DNA from: Sycobia sp. Sy_11
Lineage: Eukaryota > Arthropoda > Insecta > Hymenoptera > Epichrysomallidae
DNA: 64,000 nt
Direction of reading: 5' to 3'
NCBI GenBank assembly: GCA_018907035.1
Contig: JACCIC010000002.1
Location: 1,493,001-1,557,000, forward strand
Shown: in pieces, positions 52,030 to 64,000 of the stretch
How positions within the stretch are numbered: position 1 is the first letter of the stretch
Layout: every line of letters begins with the position of its first letter
The notes under the pieces: model-generated
Seen by the model: only the letters and a program-made list of their open reading frames with translations
The model's database searches: none
What the model was told of the DNA's origin: nothing
Position numbers and translations under genes: made by a program

Positions 52030-52174
52030 GTGTCAAACTTCAATTATATATCGATGTCGATAAATAATCTATTCAAAACCAATTTTTTTTATAAATATGT
52101 ATATTATTATAGTATTCGAGATTATTTCTAGTTTAATGTTTAAGCCTATAAATCTTAATATAGTACTAAAGCAC

Positions 52175-52180
52175 AATAAA
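52175..52180 (+). terminator. Polyadenylation signal of homolog 7
   Basis: AATAAA about 146 nt after the stop codon. Confidence 0.45.
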
Positions 52181-52763
52181 GGATTTGATTAAGAAACTTG
52201 TAAACGGAGGAAACTCAGCTTTATTTCTCGATACGGGACATTACCAGAACATGATATATATTCTTAAGTTTTTGCAAATTTTGAAAGCATTTTCGAATCA
52301 ATATCTGTCAATTTGTTTGGTAACCCCAACTATTTTTCTGCCCACTGACTATATTACATCTTCTAAAAGATCGATTTCTGGAAAATATTAAATAAATAAA
52401 TAAACTTGTATAATTCCATTTATTTATCTTTATTCCCCAAGATACGCAGTATTCTTTTCACAATACTCTACCGTTCAGTCTGATTATAAGGCAATGCTTT
52501 AAATTCGCTGATACTTTTTTGTTTTAATCCTGAGTCATAATCATAGATTCTAACATATATAATTATCTAACATACATAATATTACAGAAACTACATTATA
52601 AAGTGATTATACATTTTAGAATAATTGGGAGATTTTCTGTACTTAGGAACTCCTGCCACAATTGTTAAAATAACTATTAATCACGAGAATTCATACTAGT
52701 ATCAAGTGTTGAAACCTCATTCAAAGAGACTTTTCGATTTTTTGTCACAAGTAGCAATACAAT

Positions 52764-52822
52764 GTCTAGATTTTTTCTCAGGTCGTGAGAAACAGTCTAG
52801 ATTTTTTCTCAGGTCATGAGAA
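52764..52822 (+). repeat. Short tandem duplication
   Basis: Two copies of a 27-bp unit containing TCTAGATTTTTTCTCAGGTC, separated by a few bases. Confidence 0.85.
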
Positions 52823-53310
52823 CGATACAAATGTATGACTTTTCACGGCTAGAGTAAGTGTACTATATAGTCCAGGTATAACCGAATCATCGTACGTGCA
52901 TTTATTTTTTCGCAATGCCAAATTAAATATTGAAAGAAGTTTTATTTTCAAACAGCATTATTCGAATCGTATCCATACGATAACTTAAGAAGTTTCGAGC
53001 CGATCGTGCCAATATTTTTGATATATTCCATATACGTCTTGTTCTCGAATAAACTATTATAAACTAATTAGCATACATCAATTGCTAATTTAAAGAGGCG
53101 AAAAAAGGGATCAAAAATTGACGTTTTCAAAACTATTGCGTATGTAATATGGGTTTACACTGTCGAATCATACAATTTTTTTTTATTTCAGATTGTCTTA
53201 TGATAGGAATCAGCGGTACCGTTTTATACCGTTCGGTACCGAAAGAAAAGCTCTTATGTTATCGTAAAAACATTTTAGCACTCCGTGTATTGTCAATAGA
53301 TATCATATTG

Positions 53311-53311
<1 letters not shown>

Positions 53312-53352
<41 letters not shown>
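53312..53352. repeat. (TA)n microsatellite
   Basis: About 20 TA units. Confidence 0.95.
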
Positions 53353-53360
<8 letters not shown>

Positions 53361-56015
53361 CTATTTAAATACGGTTTCTTTTAAAAAATTCTTTAAAAAG
53401 AAACCAAAAAGTATCTCTATTTAAGATCGACAGCTATATTTAATATTTCTGGCAAGAATGACGCTAAATGAATGAGTCTATTCCATTTTTCGTTCGATGC
53501 GCGTAATAGAATTCTTGCATACGATTTTCTTTGAGACAAATAAAAAAAATTAATAGAATTGTAATTAGATGATGCTATATTCAATATTTTAATAAAAAAG
53601 AAATATATGATATATGATACGAAGATAAGCAATTAATTTTTTTTTAACTTTAACGCTGATTAGAATATTGTAATCGAATTTCGGATAGCTTTTTTAAATA
53701 AATATCATTAAAAAAAAGTTAGGATAGGCAAATATCATTTAATAGTTTCTTTGTTCAATATAAAAAATGAAATTCCCGAAAGCTTGCGTACGTATGACCT
53801 CTAGTAGTATCAAGAGTATATTATATTTTTGAATTTGAATTATCTTTCAAAGAATTAGTGAGTTACAATTCTATGATATGTACATGAAATATGATATTAT
53901 TTAAGTTTAGGTAAATTCAAATCATTTTGAGGCAGTGATTGAACTGTTGGACCGATTTATATTGGACGTAGAGCCGAAATATAATTATGAAGCTGAGAAG
54001 CTTTGCATACATTTTATTGTACGCATTTTTTAAAATTAAAATTATTTTCTTCTTGTCTCTCAACATCATCGTCGCATCGTAGCAGTCGCAAAGCATGATC
54101 CAAGGCCATCTTTATATACAAAATCCATTAATTGCAATTCTTCAAATTTTACTCAAATTCTTGGAAGTTAATTGCAAGTCAGCGTAAAATCATTCTTTTT
54201 AAATTATCCTTTTAATTTAAACATGCCAGACTTTGACATGTGTACTCGTCAAGCCTACATTATCTGAATTTATGAGCAAGCTAACAAATAATGGATTTCA
54301 ATATAATAATACGTCATAAAACATAAGAAAATTAATCAAACTTTTTTTTCATAAAATTAAATTGAATAAAAAATATAATTATTTCGAATGATAAAATACA
54401 TTGTTATAATTTGGAGTGTAAATAAAATCTTAACTATACATTTTAGATATGTTGAGATAGAATAAATTATTTTTAATATTTCCTTTGTTTACTTTTGAGT
54501 ATTGAAAGAATATTCGTGCAATCATTAGACTTAGTCTACTTGTGTACTTTATATACGTTAAATTCTTTTTGACTTTATTTTATTGTTTTCTTACAATTCA
54601 ATAGCCTTTTGACGTTTTTCCTGATCAAAAGATTCAGTCTGTCAAACTTGGAAGCATAATAATCAACAATTATTATCGTGCGTCTCAATAATACATGATG
54701 GTCTGTATGAAAGCTGAAGTAACGATTGGTTTAAGACATATTGAAGCCATTGAGAAGGGAATGGATGCAATTTTCACGCTACAATCTAAAATTACTATCT
54801 TTCATCGGTCATTAGATGTACCACGGTGTTACATTTATTACATTACATTATACCAAAATGAGCGCCGGCAATTATTGTACCGTCACTTACTAAAGAGACA
54901 TATGTCTGAACAGACAATAATTTATAATCTGCTTCTTTGTATAAGAATCATCATAATAGCTGTGCCACGTACAGCATGTTCTTTAATCAAGAAACAGAGT
55001 CAAATCTATCGAGCTACATTTCTTAAAATGTATTAAAAGACAGAGCTTACCGAATACTAAAGTCACCATATGATAACAGATATATCGTTGACCACTTGAC
55101 AATACCCAATGTGTTTTAATAATTACATACAAAAACGGTACATTTCATCAGGTGAAAACTGCTGTATTTTTTCAATTAACATATGATTACAAAAAATTCA
55201 TCCAAATAACATAATCGCATCGTGTCTCATAGTATTTTGATAATGGCCTGATCGTTGAGAGAAGAGTCCAAATGAAATTATTTTATGTTGCTGCCCCAAG
55301 TAATTTTCGTTTGCATTTTATCTTTGATTAAAAAAAAAAGGTAAATTAACAGAATTAACGGGATCGATCTTGGATTCTTAAGCAGCCCTGCCTTGATCGA
55401 TACCAGAACCTCGGTCCGCTCGGGCGTGAACGACCGCTCGTTCGCAAATCGCATCCCCCCCCCCATAATAATTGTGTAATTATTTTACTAAGACGTACTT
55501 ACGAGCTGAATTTTCCCGTTAATTTGGAGATATACGCCGAGGCGTATTGATCGAATATTGAGACACTTATTCTTCGCACGCAATTGTAATTTAATTCCAT
55601 TAAGTTTCTTTTTCTCATATTGCTATAGACCAGCACTGGTATCATCGTCGCGCATAAGATAATAAATATCAATTCAGATTACATAAGAGATATAAATTCA
55701 GCATTACATTTTGGGCTACCAAAGATATGAATTATAACATAAATATATATGTATAATCAAAAAAACTGTCAAATGCATTTTCTTATGATAATTTAAGCCA
55801 TCTTTTAAATAAAAAAACTTTAAAAAGATTCAGTTCCATTTTACGAATATATTTTTTTCCTACACTTTTCGTTTACAGTACAGGAAATTACTGTTTTTTT
55901 TTTTTAGAAAAATATATTATTCTTCAAATAACTTTGAAAGTTACAATTATTATTTATGAAATGTTTAATAACAATTTTTCTAAAAACATTGTTAATATGG
56001 AAACTAATTCAGATA

Positions 56016-56082
56016 CACCCCATATATTGCAATTTATCATTAATTCTATACAAGTGTGTATGTCATCGACTTTCTATATAAA
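56016..56082 (+). promoter_or_regulatory. Core promoter region of homolog 8
   Basis: CACCCCATATATTGCAATTT at 56016-56035 and TATAAA at 56077-56082, 72 nt before the ATG. The middle AAGTAAATA element is degenerate here. Confidence 0.55.
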
Positions 56083-56153
56083 TGTAAAAGTGATAAGACA
56101 TAATAGAGCCTGTACATCGAAAAATTCTATCTATATTACACATATATCTTAAT

Positions 56154-57608
56154 ATGATCTGTTGTAAATTATACTTCTTTTTTTATTTAATTTTTAATAC
56201 TTTTTCATTTTACTATGGTAAGTAAATTATATTTAAAAGATTTTTCACCCAATTTTCTTACAAAGTGAATTTTTCAAACTTGGCTTTGTAGCCTCGAAAA
56301 CATGTCGATACAATCCACCGCTTGTACAATTCTCTCAAGTATCTTTAAAAAAGTTTTAATGTTCTTAATAAATTATAATTATATTTGTACCGATGTCATC
56401 TATGTAAGGGCAAGATCGCTTGCCAGACAGACACCTATAATTAAAATTACATATTCGTTGGAATCTACATTTAAATAAAAGTCAAATTATATAAAATTAC
56501 ATATAATTATAATGTTATCGGTATACTAAATAAAATTTGGCAAAATATAACAAAAAATTTTTTTGCAAATTTAGATTTAACATTCAAACTGCTACAATTT
56601 GAACCTTTAAACGTATCCTTTCAGAGTCTGAAAATTAGTGTCTTCTATCACGTATCAACTATATACAAAATTCATGTCAATTTCAAACCTATATATAGGC
56701 TAATATATTTCAGTCTAAACATTGAAATTTATATTTAAAGTGTAGTAGCAATACATAGAATAATTTTAATTATTTCAAATACAATGATTCTGAGATTTAT
56801 GTAAATATTTTTAACGGATTATTTTTGTTTTAAAATACTTTAATTGTGCTTATGTCGTATGCATTTAGATAAATTAATAAATATTTCTATTGGTCTTATA
56901 GTCTAATTAAATAAATTAAAACTAATACATAATAATATCAATGTATAAAATTGATATAATATATAATCAAATATATATTATATCAATACTAATATATATC
57001 AATATATAATTTTCAATTAATTATATATTTATATGTACTTCATTGGACTGTAAAACCAATAGAAATATTTATTAATTTATTTTTGTTTTATGATTGTCCT
57101 AACATTCTTACATAATATGTTAATACTATTTGTATGTTATAACTTTCATTAATGCACCCAATAATTTAGAATTTTATTGGTAATTATTAATTAAGATTAC
57201 ATTTTTTCGGAAGAAAATTTTAATTTGTTTCACCCCAAATTATATATAAATAAATAACTTGGAATATACCATAATTATCGACTTGGGTTTGAGCATCCTA
57301 TCGCCGACCTCTTTATGTAAAAAAAATTAAAGAAAACCATAACATTCACATCACAATGTACATTTACAGATTTTCAGTAAAGAACAATAAGATTAATGTT
57401 CTGTACTGTAATACTTTAATTTTTTCTATAAGTGGACGACAAATTCATGACACATTGAAAACCTACATAAAAAAATTTGTATTTTATTTTAAAAAGACAA
57501 GCTGAGCTTTTATTGTAGCGTTTATTAGCTTATTTAAAAACACAGCTTGAAAATTATTCCAATTTCCAAGTGATTTGTTTTCTATTATTTAGTGACTGCG
57601 TGATAAAA

Positions 57609-57665
<57 letters not shown>

Positions 57666-60600
57666 CAGTTTTCTAATAGGATACGCATATACTGTCGATA
57701 CAGAACATCATTTTTACAGACATGAAGCAGACCTGAGAGAAATAGACCTCTTATGCTTCCGTTGTGCCCAAGCTTTCGTGTTCAGTGTCCGTAGTATCAC
57801 ACTTAATTATCGTCGAAATCAGCACGTCATCCGCAAGCGTAATATCATCGAGTAACTTTTATGCTCAATCGCGCATAAAAGATACTCGGCTGAAGATCTG
57901 GTTACCTAGCGAGATACCCGGCTGATTAATTAAGCTCCGAGACGCGCAACGACCTTAAACTCGCCACTACCGTCGCCCCAGGATGATTTCAATCCATTCA
58001 TAGTTCCGCCCTCGTATCAGTCAGGAAAATACAAACGAGCGTCGACAACGGGTTGTAACAATAGCACGAGCATCAAATGTGCATTGTGAGTTTCGGTTAG
58101 TAAGTGGATTATGAGTCATGATGCTTCCAATGATGATATCTTGAGAGTGGTTTTGGATTAATCCGTTTTCAATATAATACTTTCACTTTAATGTTTGAGA
58201 CTTGATCTAGGCGAGAGTAAGTCGAGAATCAGTCCACAAGTATTAGTAATGCTTACGTTAAAAGTAGAATAAATACGATGTGGCACTTCGGCAAGATTTA
58301 TCGCTTCTATTTATTGTCGAGTTCGAAACTTGTAGTCGCTTGAAAGGTAATAGTATACTTTTTGAGCAAATTGTTGAAACTTTGTCGTTATAGAACAATG
58401 AATGAATAATGGCATATACGACGCTAGATATCTAAAATTGAGAACTTTCAGAAAAATCTTTTTCTGAATTTGCACATTAAATTCTCTATGTAATTTCATT
58501 TTGTAACTGAGTCTGAGGTAACATGTATGTCGGCAACGTATCAACTTTTTATGATATCGTCAATATTGAAAAAGTAATTTGATATCTCGTTCTTTAAAAG
58601 TTGCAATAAAATCCAAGCTATAAACGGAGTATCGTTTGTTTCATAAATTATTGCTCTCAGTTGATGTTGAGATTCTTGGAGATTATTTCTAGTCAGATAA
58701 CCAAAATGTCGAAGGTCTCAATCGTAATTATGATGAATCTGAATTTAAGTATACATATTCGCGATACTATTGGCGAAGAATTGTTTATCCTTGCAAAAAA
58801 GAAATAAGCGAACGAAAAGATCATCAAGTATTAATAGCACATTTGATAGTATAAATTAATTGCGTAATCTTTAGAATATCAAGTTAATCCGTTAAATGCA
58901 ACTCGTATTTACATACTCAAACTGTATGCTTCAAGAACTTCATGATGAGGTCGGCGATATTTAATAAGTATATAAATTCAGGTATCTGGTATCTTCACCA
59001 CTTGCCATAGTTATTCATACTCTTCCATGAACTCCATGCGGAGTTGATCATATTGGGAGTTTCGTTTGATTCACATGTGTACATGCTATAGCCAATTTTG
59101 AGTAGTCTTATCAAGTTGGAGAATAAATTAAAACCAGAACATAACTGAACAAATGACTAACTCTGTATATATGTAATTAATCTTTTATAAAGTTTATGCC
59201 TATCATTATTTTTCTTACTATTTGAGATATGTTGTAAACATATTACATTTGAAATGATGCATCGGTTCTACTAGAAGTTATGAAAGTAGTGCGATTCCCA
59301 TGAAAGCGCATTTATATTCTTGTACGAAAAATATAAACATAACGTTTAATTTTTTATCTATTACAAAGATAGTCCAATTCTGTAGATAGAAAGTTAATAC
59401 ATTTGGTAATTTTTCCTCAAAAACTAAAGTTTTTAATTTTTAGCGTTTAGAGCTCCAACTAACTAAGTAAGCAGTTGCGCTCATTATGATCTCTGGGTTT
59501 TTTTATTTTAGATTTTTCTGAAAGAAAAAGAAGCTCAGATATATCCATACAAAATTGTTCAACATATTACATAAAAATAATTATTTATTTAATTCAATGA
59601 TAATATACAATAAGTTTTAGCTACTTCAAGTACTCATATATCATGAATGACTAAATATAAACTCCCATATTTTCTCCGCCCGGAAGTCAAAAACAAACCT
59701 AGAATATTTACCACTATGAAACCGAAAGTTTTTTAACGGCCGTGAAGAGGAACACCCACAACTATACTGATGATATTTTTAAAGGCTTTTTCTATCAAAT
59801 TCTATTATAACCTTTAGGTGAACATTCTTTTTTGATGAGTTATTGTAATTCTTTATATGTATTTTATAAAATAACCCATTATTGCTCCCTGTGAATAAAT
59901 TATTTATTTCAATTTTAGAAGTCATTCATATCGTAATATAAATATAATAGATTGATAACTAGAAAGAAGATGGTATAAAAAACGATGCGGAGAAAATCAT
60001 AGTTCAAAAAACATAGAATATCTATTTTTCTATATATACATTTATATACTTGAATTGAAATAAGTATCATTTGACAGTAATTTATTGCTATCATTTTTTA
60101 TTTTTTTCGAAACAAACTAAAATATACAGTCAAAACATTTCAAATATTTGTTTCATATCTATACAAAAAGATATGATTTACTAATTTCAGCTTTCAAAAT
60201 GGAAGAAATTATTGGTGGCTATCCTGTATCGATATCAAATTTTAGATATCATGCTGCAATAATTGGCAAATACAACTTCAGTAACTCGACTAATTTAATG
60301 TGTAGTGCTGGTATCATTACCAATTACTTACTATTATCCGCTGCTCGGTGTTTCATGTATACACATAACTCTTTGCGGAAGGTGACCTTTTTTGCAGTCG
60401 TAGGTACGGGTGTATTGGTGTCCAAACATCTTGAGCTAAAAGAAATTGATCAAATCTATACATACTATTTCAGCTATTTTGGATTAAAGAATGATCTAGC
60501 AATAGCAAAGGTAAATAATATTCGTAAATAATTAATTAAATAATGCACTGAATTAATTTTTTAATAACTAAAGTAATATATTAACTCGTTACAATATTTA

Positions 60601-61001
60601 TATATCTCACATATATTATTGTGGATTTCATGGCTGATTTTATTTTTCTTCTCTAGTTGAAAGAAAGCTTATATCTTGAATATCGTATGGATATACATGC
60701 GTTAGAACTCCCAGATGAGAACGAATTCTATGACGAGCAAATAGGCGTTGTCGCTGGATTTGGAATTGATGATATTAATGATCTGGGAAAACTGAACAAT
60801 CGAGAACTAATACGTATGTCTTCAAAAAAGAATCTGATATTAAAAAGTGCTAATGTTACAATCATTAACAGCGGGGAACCTAAGGAACCTCTACATAACT
60901 CTACTGGAAATTGGATATGTAATGAATCTTCCGCTTATTTTAATGATATTTGTGGTGTAATATCATCTGATGAAACGTACGATCTTCGCGGTCTTTGCGT
61001 G
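56154..61001 (+). CDS. Serine protease homolog 8 (S1A pseudoprotease), 3' end not in window
   Basis: Exons seen are 56154-56217, 60191-60510 and 60657-61001, ending with a GTAAGT donor. The final exon carrying the Gly-Asp-Ser position is not found before the window ends. The signal peptide begins MICCKLYFFFYL. The fold starts IIGGYPVSI after FKMEE. The His position is Arg74 (SAARCF) and the Asp position is Asp123 (KNDLAIAK). The first His-loop Cys is kept (LMCSAG). Exon 3 has a sequon (SANVTII) and an insertion around PKEPLHNSTGNW. Intron 1 is nearly 4 kb, the longest in the array, with a (TA)n block. A minus-strand non-LTR relic occupies most of the DNA after exon 3, so exon 4 may lie beyond 64000 or may have been lost. 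Confidence 0.8.
57612..57661. repeat. (TA)n microsatellite in homolog 8 intron 1
   Basis: About 25 TA units inside the nearly 4-kb first intron. Confidence 0.95.
57690..58080. other. GC-richer unidentified block in homolog 8 intron 1
   Basis: Base composition differs sharply from its surroundings, suggesting an inserted repeat. No convincing protein similarity was found on either strand. Confidence 0.25.
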
Positions 61002-62089
61002 GTAAGTTTATTTCTAGGTTCATTAGAAAAATTAAGATATTTAAAATGTCCTTAATTTTGAATGTCCTTAATTCATAAGTGTATAAAACGACAATGGACG
61101 ATACTTTATTTTTTTACAAAGTAATTTAGTGATACAAAATACTATTTCTTTATTCTTTACCATTATTTTGTGTATTATAAAAATTAATTATCGATTAAAA
61201 ATTAAAACAATAATCACAGGCAAGTCTCCATGTTTAAATTAATCTATAGAATAGGCAAGAGAACGAATCCATCAAAGATTTTGAAAGTACTTTAGTGCAT
61301 ACAAAGATCAAGGGTAAAGTGCCAAGAGAATCCTAGATAAATTATTAATAAAAATTTAATTTTTTATACGTTTTTAGACGTAAAAAGATGCATAATATAA
61401 ATACGAGTTCAAAGCTCTATATTTATTTTACTTTGTTTATAAATCAGCTTGATTTTATAAATCTTAAAAAATTTATGAGGATTACAATTATTACATATTT
61501 AATAAACATAAGTTTCAGAATTACTCTCCGTGCTTAGTGTTTGCTTTGTAACCTGTGTTCTACTTCGAATTTCTTATCTTGAATGATCTCATTTTTATTT
61601 TTTTCATAGATATCGCTATTAATTTTTTCATCAGTTGTTATTACGACAAAAGTATAGCGTTTGAAAATTGTTAAACAATTGCATCAAATGAACTGATCTA
61701 TTTGATTACAACAAGTTTCACAATAAATCAATTATCCCTATTTTTTAAAAAAACGTCAACTAAATACATAGTCGCTTGATATCTGCAAAATCTCGGTACG
61801 AATCTGTACATTTTCATGGTTCATAATCTTATTCTTCATATTAATCAAATAATATTTATGTCTAATATTTTAAATTTATTAATTCCAATTACATATTTTC
61901 GGATTAAGAAAATATTGAGTGTGAAGTATAATTTTAGCACTAATGATCACTGAACTTGCCGTAACTGGAATCGCAATAAATATTTTTTCATTTGAAAAAA
62001 TTCGACTGTATAGAGAATACAATATGTTTGGTAACTTTAGGAAGTTTAATTAATAACAATTTAGGTGTCACACTATCGCTTTTCTTATC
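61002..62089. other. Sequence after homolog 8 exon 3
   Basis: AT-rich intron-like DNA. It was searched for a fourth exon beginning with Gly-Asp-X-Gly; none was found. Confidence 0.5.
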
Positions 62090-64000
62090 TCGCATACTAT
62101 CTTTTTCTTATGCTCCCGCATAACGGGGTCACGCTTTTTCTGGAATACTCGACGGGCTCGATTTGTAGCCCTTTTCATAGTATCTAATTAAGGGTTCCAC
62201 CAGGGAATCCTCCTAGCAGCTAGCCTACTCTCGGTATGGTACTATTGCACGCTTTCCTCCAAGTGGCTGATAATGAACGAACTCTCTCAATTGTCTCCAT
62301 TTTGGAGCCGGGCATATATTTAGGGACCCGGTCCCATTCATCCACTAGTATAGCGCAGAAAGTATCCCAGTTCGCTTTCTGTGTGGAGTATCACTTTAGC
62401 TTTTGTCCCTGATTTGTAGCACCTGTACTTGCAGGTGTGCTTGCTCCATTAAAGTGGAACGTAATCGCTCTATGATCACTCGAGGTCAAGTCCTCCCTGA
62501 CAGTCCATCCTGTGATGAGTGTCCTGAGATTCGTGGTAGCAAGTCCACATTTTTTTTCCAACTTCGTTCGAGACGGTAGTGATACTACCTGGTACATTGG
62601 CGATCCTGAGATGCCATTAAGCTATAAAATTTTCTGACTTCGTCCCTTTGCGATCGGTGTGATCAGATCCCCACAGGGAGAATCTAGCATTAGAATCAAC
62701 ACCAACTAGCACCATCCTCCCCCGAAGTGCGTGCAGCATCTTATTTAATTGTGTAAGGTGCACCCCTATTGACTACATACATAGACAAAAAACGCAACCT
62801 CACCTCCGCTACTGCGAAGTGTGTATTTGTGAGGTGCATTAGTTTTAGCACAATTTCCTCGGGATCGAGGACTGCTATAACCGCATAGGGGATATGCCCA
62901 TCCACATATACCATCCTCGTGCGCAATCCGAACCCCTGCGCTGGTATGACTCCTGGAGAAGCAGGATGTCTACTCCCTTTTCCACACATTTCGATCTGAT
63001 ATCTGAAGTAACCCTGCACGATCTTTTAGCGTTTAGCAGCGCGAAACGCAGAACAGGTCCACTTTGACTCTTTCGTGCTCTACTGTCCATAAGCCGTGGA
63101 GTTCACTAATCTCTCCATGGCAGGTTTATATGTTAGACACTTTGTGTCCATAGAGCTATCATTAAATGCTCTTTTTGCTTTTTTTGCAGTTGACGCACTT
63201 AGGTGCTGTCTCTTTTTCATTACAGTCTTTGCTGCCATATGCCGCTAAACTGCAGTGGAAGCAGTATTGGTACGTAGACTTGGCACTTATAACACCTTGT
63301 GACTCTAACTTAGTGTTGCACATGGCAAGACAGCCACTCAATATATATTTTCTTTCTTTCAAGAAGTTTGTCCCGGGATGACGTCTACCACCCAGTTCGT
63401 TGCAGTGTCACTCCTCTTGCCCGTTTTGATACGTGATTTGAAGAATTCTGAGAATTCCTCTGTCTACGAGAACAGCCCCTCATTTTGCTCATATATAGCC
63501 GAGATCACCTCATCTGGCGACATATCATTAGGCACATTGTAGATGATGAGCCTCGGCTTTCTGCTTATTGGAGCTTCTATTTCAAAAAGCTCTGTTAGGC
63601 TTTTTGAGGCTTTTAACTTTTTCAACCCCGCTTCGGTTGCCGTTTCCACCTTTCCTGGTCTCCTTCAGATTCTTTATCTGGACCTTCGCTTGACTAGGGT
63701 TTAAAGTCTTTTGCAACACTTCTTTCGCCTTTCCTATGCATGAAAATTTCTCCACATCCCTAGGTTTCAGTAAGACTACCTTTGGTGGTGGCCTTATTAT
63801 GGCTCTGTCAACCTGGACCTTTGGAACGACCAGTCTGCTTTCAGCGTCTTCTGTTTTTGCCTTTCTGTCAAGTTGTTATTGTTGCTGTTGAAGACTACAG
63901 TTGCAGAGGTCTGTGGTCCGTTGATCCCTTTTTCTTTTGCAATCAGCTCATGCAAGGCCTCCACATGAGTACATATGATACCCACCTCCGAAATGACCAC
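62090..64000 (-). mobile_element. Non-LTR retrotransposon relic (5' part: gag-like ORF1 and endonuclease of ORF2)
   Basis: On the minus strand, from the window end downward: an ORF1 N-terminal part (63797-64000), a segment with PRLIIYNVPNDMSPDEVI (63464-63649), and CX2C-type zinc-knuckle sequence with YCFHCSLAAYGSKDC and CVNC (63162-63300). An ORF2 endonuclease follows: RFALLNAKRS and VDILLLQES (62875-63060), a middle part (62741-63019), and SDHRAITFHF (62391-62597). Frames are broken repeatedly. The similarity is to R1/TRAS-like elements. Sequence similarity fades near 62090, before any reverse transcriptase, so the copy is 3'-truncated. Confidence 0.75.

Larger units (their letters stand above)
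52181..56000. other. Intergenic between homologs 7 and 8
   Basis: No array exon. It contains a tandem pair at 52764-52822, a (TA)n tract at 53312-53352 and a C-run at 55456-55464. The frame at 54695-55036 (113 residues) matches nothing recognised and lacks splice or promoter support. Confidence 0.4.

Noticed and set aside
54695..55036. 113-residue frame as a candidate gene
   Set aside because: No recognised domain, no promoter or splice support, and AT-rich composition makes a frame this long plausible by chance.
57750..57850. Minus-strand sequence reading LADDVLIS, similar to the active site of a reverse transcriptase
   Set aside because: No flanking reverse transcriptase motifs in either direction; probably coincidence.
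1..64000. CRISPR array, bacterial operon or replication origin
   Set aside because: Spliced genes, SINE, mariner and microsatellites show eukaryotic nuclear DNA; no spaced repeats of CRISPR type occur.

Overview
This is an AT-rich animal nuclear window. It has spliced genes with GT..AG introns, long (TA)n, (GA)n and (CA)n microsatellites, mariner, Copia and non-LTR retrotransposon relics, and a tRNA-derived SINE. An insect is the best fit, probably a hymenopteran, but that is inferred from gene and transposon style and not proven by a marker gene.

The window is a tandem array of eight genes, all on the + strand, with one shared architecture of four coding exons. A 64-nt exon encodes a signal peptide and ends in phase 1. 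A 320-327-nt exon runs from the IIGG start of the peptidase fold past the catalytic His and Asp positions. A 318-351-nt exon forms the middle of the fold. A last exon of about 207-252 nt starts exactly at the Gly-Asp-Ser position. Approximate gene spans are 1236-4743, 10979-14392, 16915-22777, 24214-26741, 31400-36483, 40620-44814, 48379-52029 and 56154 to beyond 61001; the last exon of gene 8 is not seen.

The proteins are chymotrypsin-fold (S1A) serine protease homologs, but none can be a protease. The catalytic Ser is Asn in five, Asp in one and Leu in one (unseen in gene 8). The catalytic His is Arg in seven of eight. The catalytic Asp is Asn in four. The residue before IIGG is acidic, so the usual tryptic activation cleavage is also missing. 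Reading frames and splice sites are nevertheless preserved in seven of eight genes (gene 4 has a single-base frameshift). This suggests a family of secreted pseudoproteases under selection for a non-catalytic role. The genes also share an upstream layout: a CACCC-type motif, an AAGTAAATATA-like motif and a TATA box 62-98 nt before the ATG. Co-regulation is therefore likely. Nothing in the window says which tissue or target is involved.

Mobile DNA fills the gaps and introns. There are mariner relics at about 15.3-15.95 kb, 24.6-25.0 kb (gene 4 intron 1) and 35.5-35.95 kb (gene 5 intron 3). An internally deleted mariner with arms of about 185 bp lies at 37.4-38.35 kb. A decayed Copia element lies at about 27.85-31.15 kb between genes 4 and 5. 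Two SINE copies sit at 21.86-22.06 kb (minus) and 42.22-42.43 kb (plus, with a 13-bp target-site duplication). A decayed, 3'-truncated non-LTR element on the minus strand (about 62.09-64.0 kb) lies where gene 8 intron 3 would be. Homologous intergenic blocks ahead of genes 5, 6 and 7 show that the unit of tandem duplication included flanking DNA.
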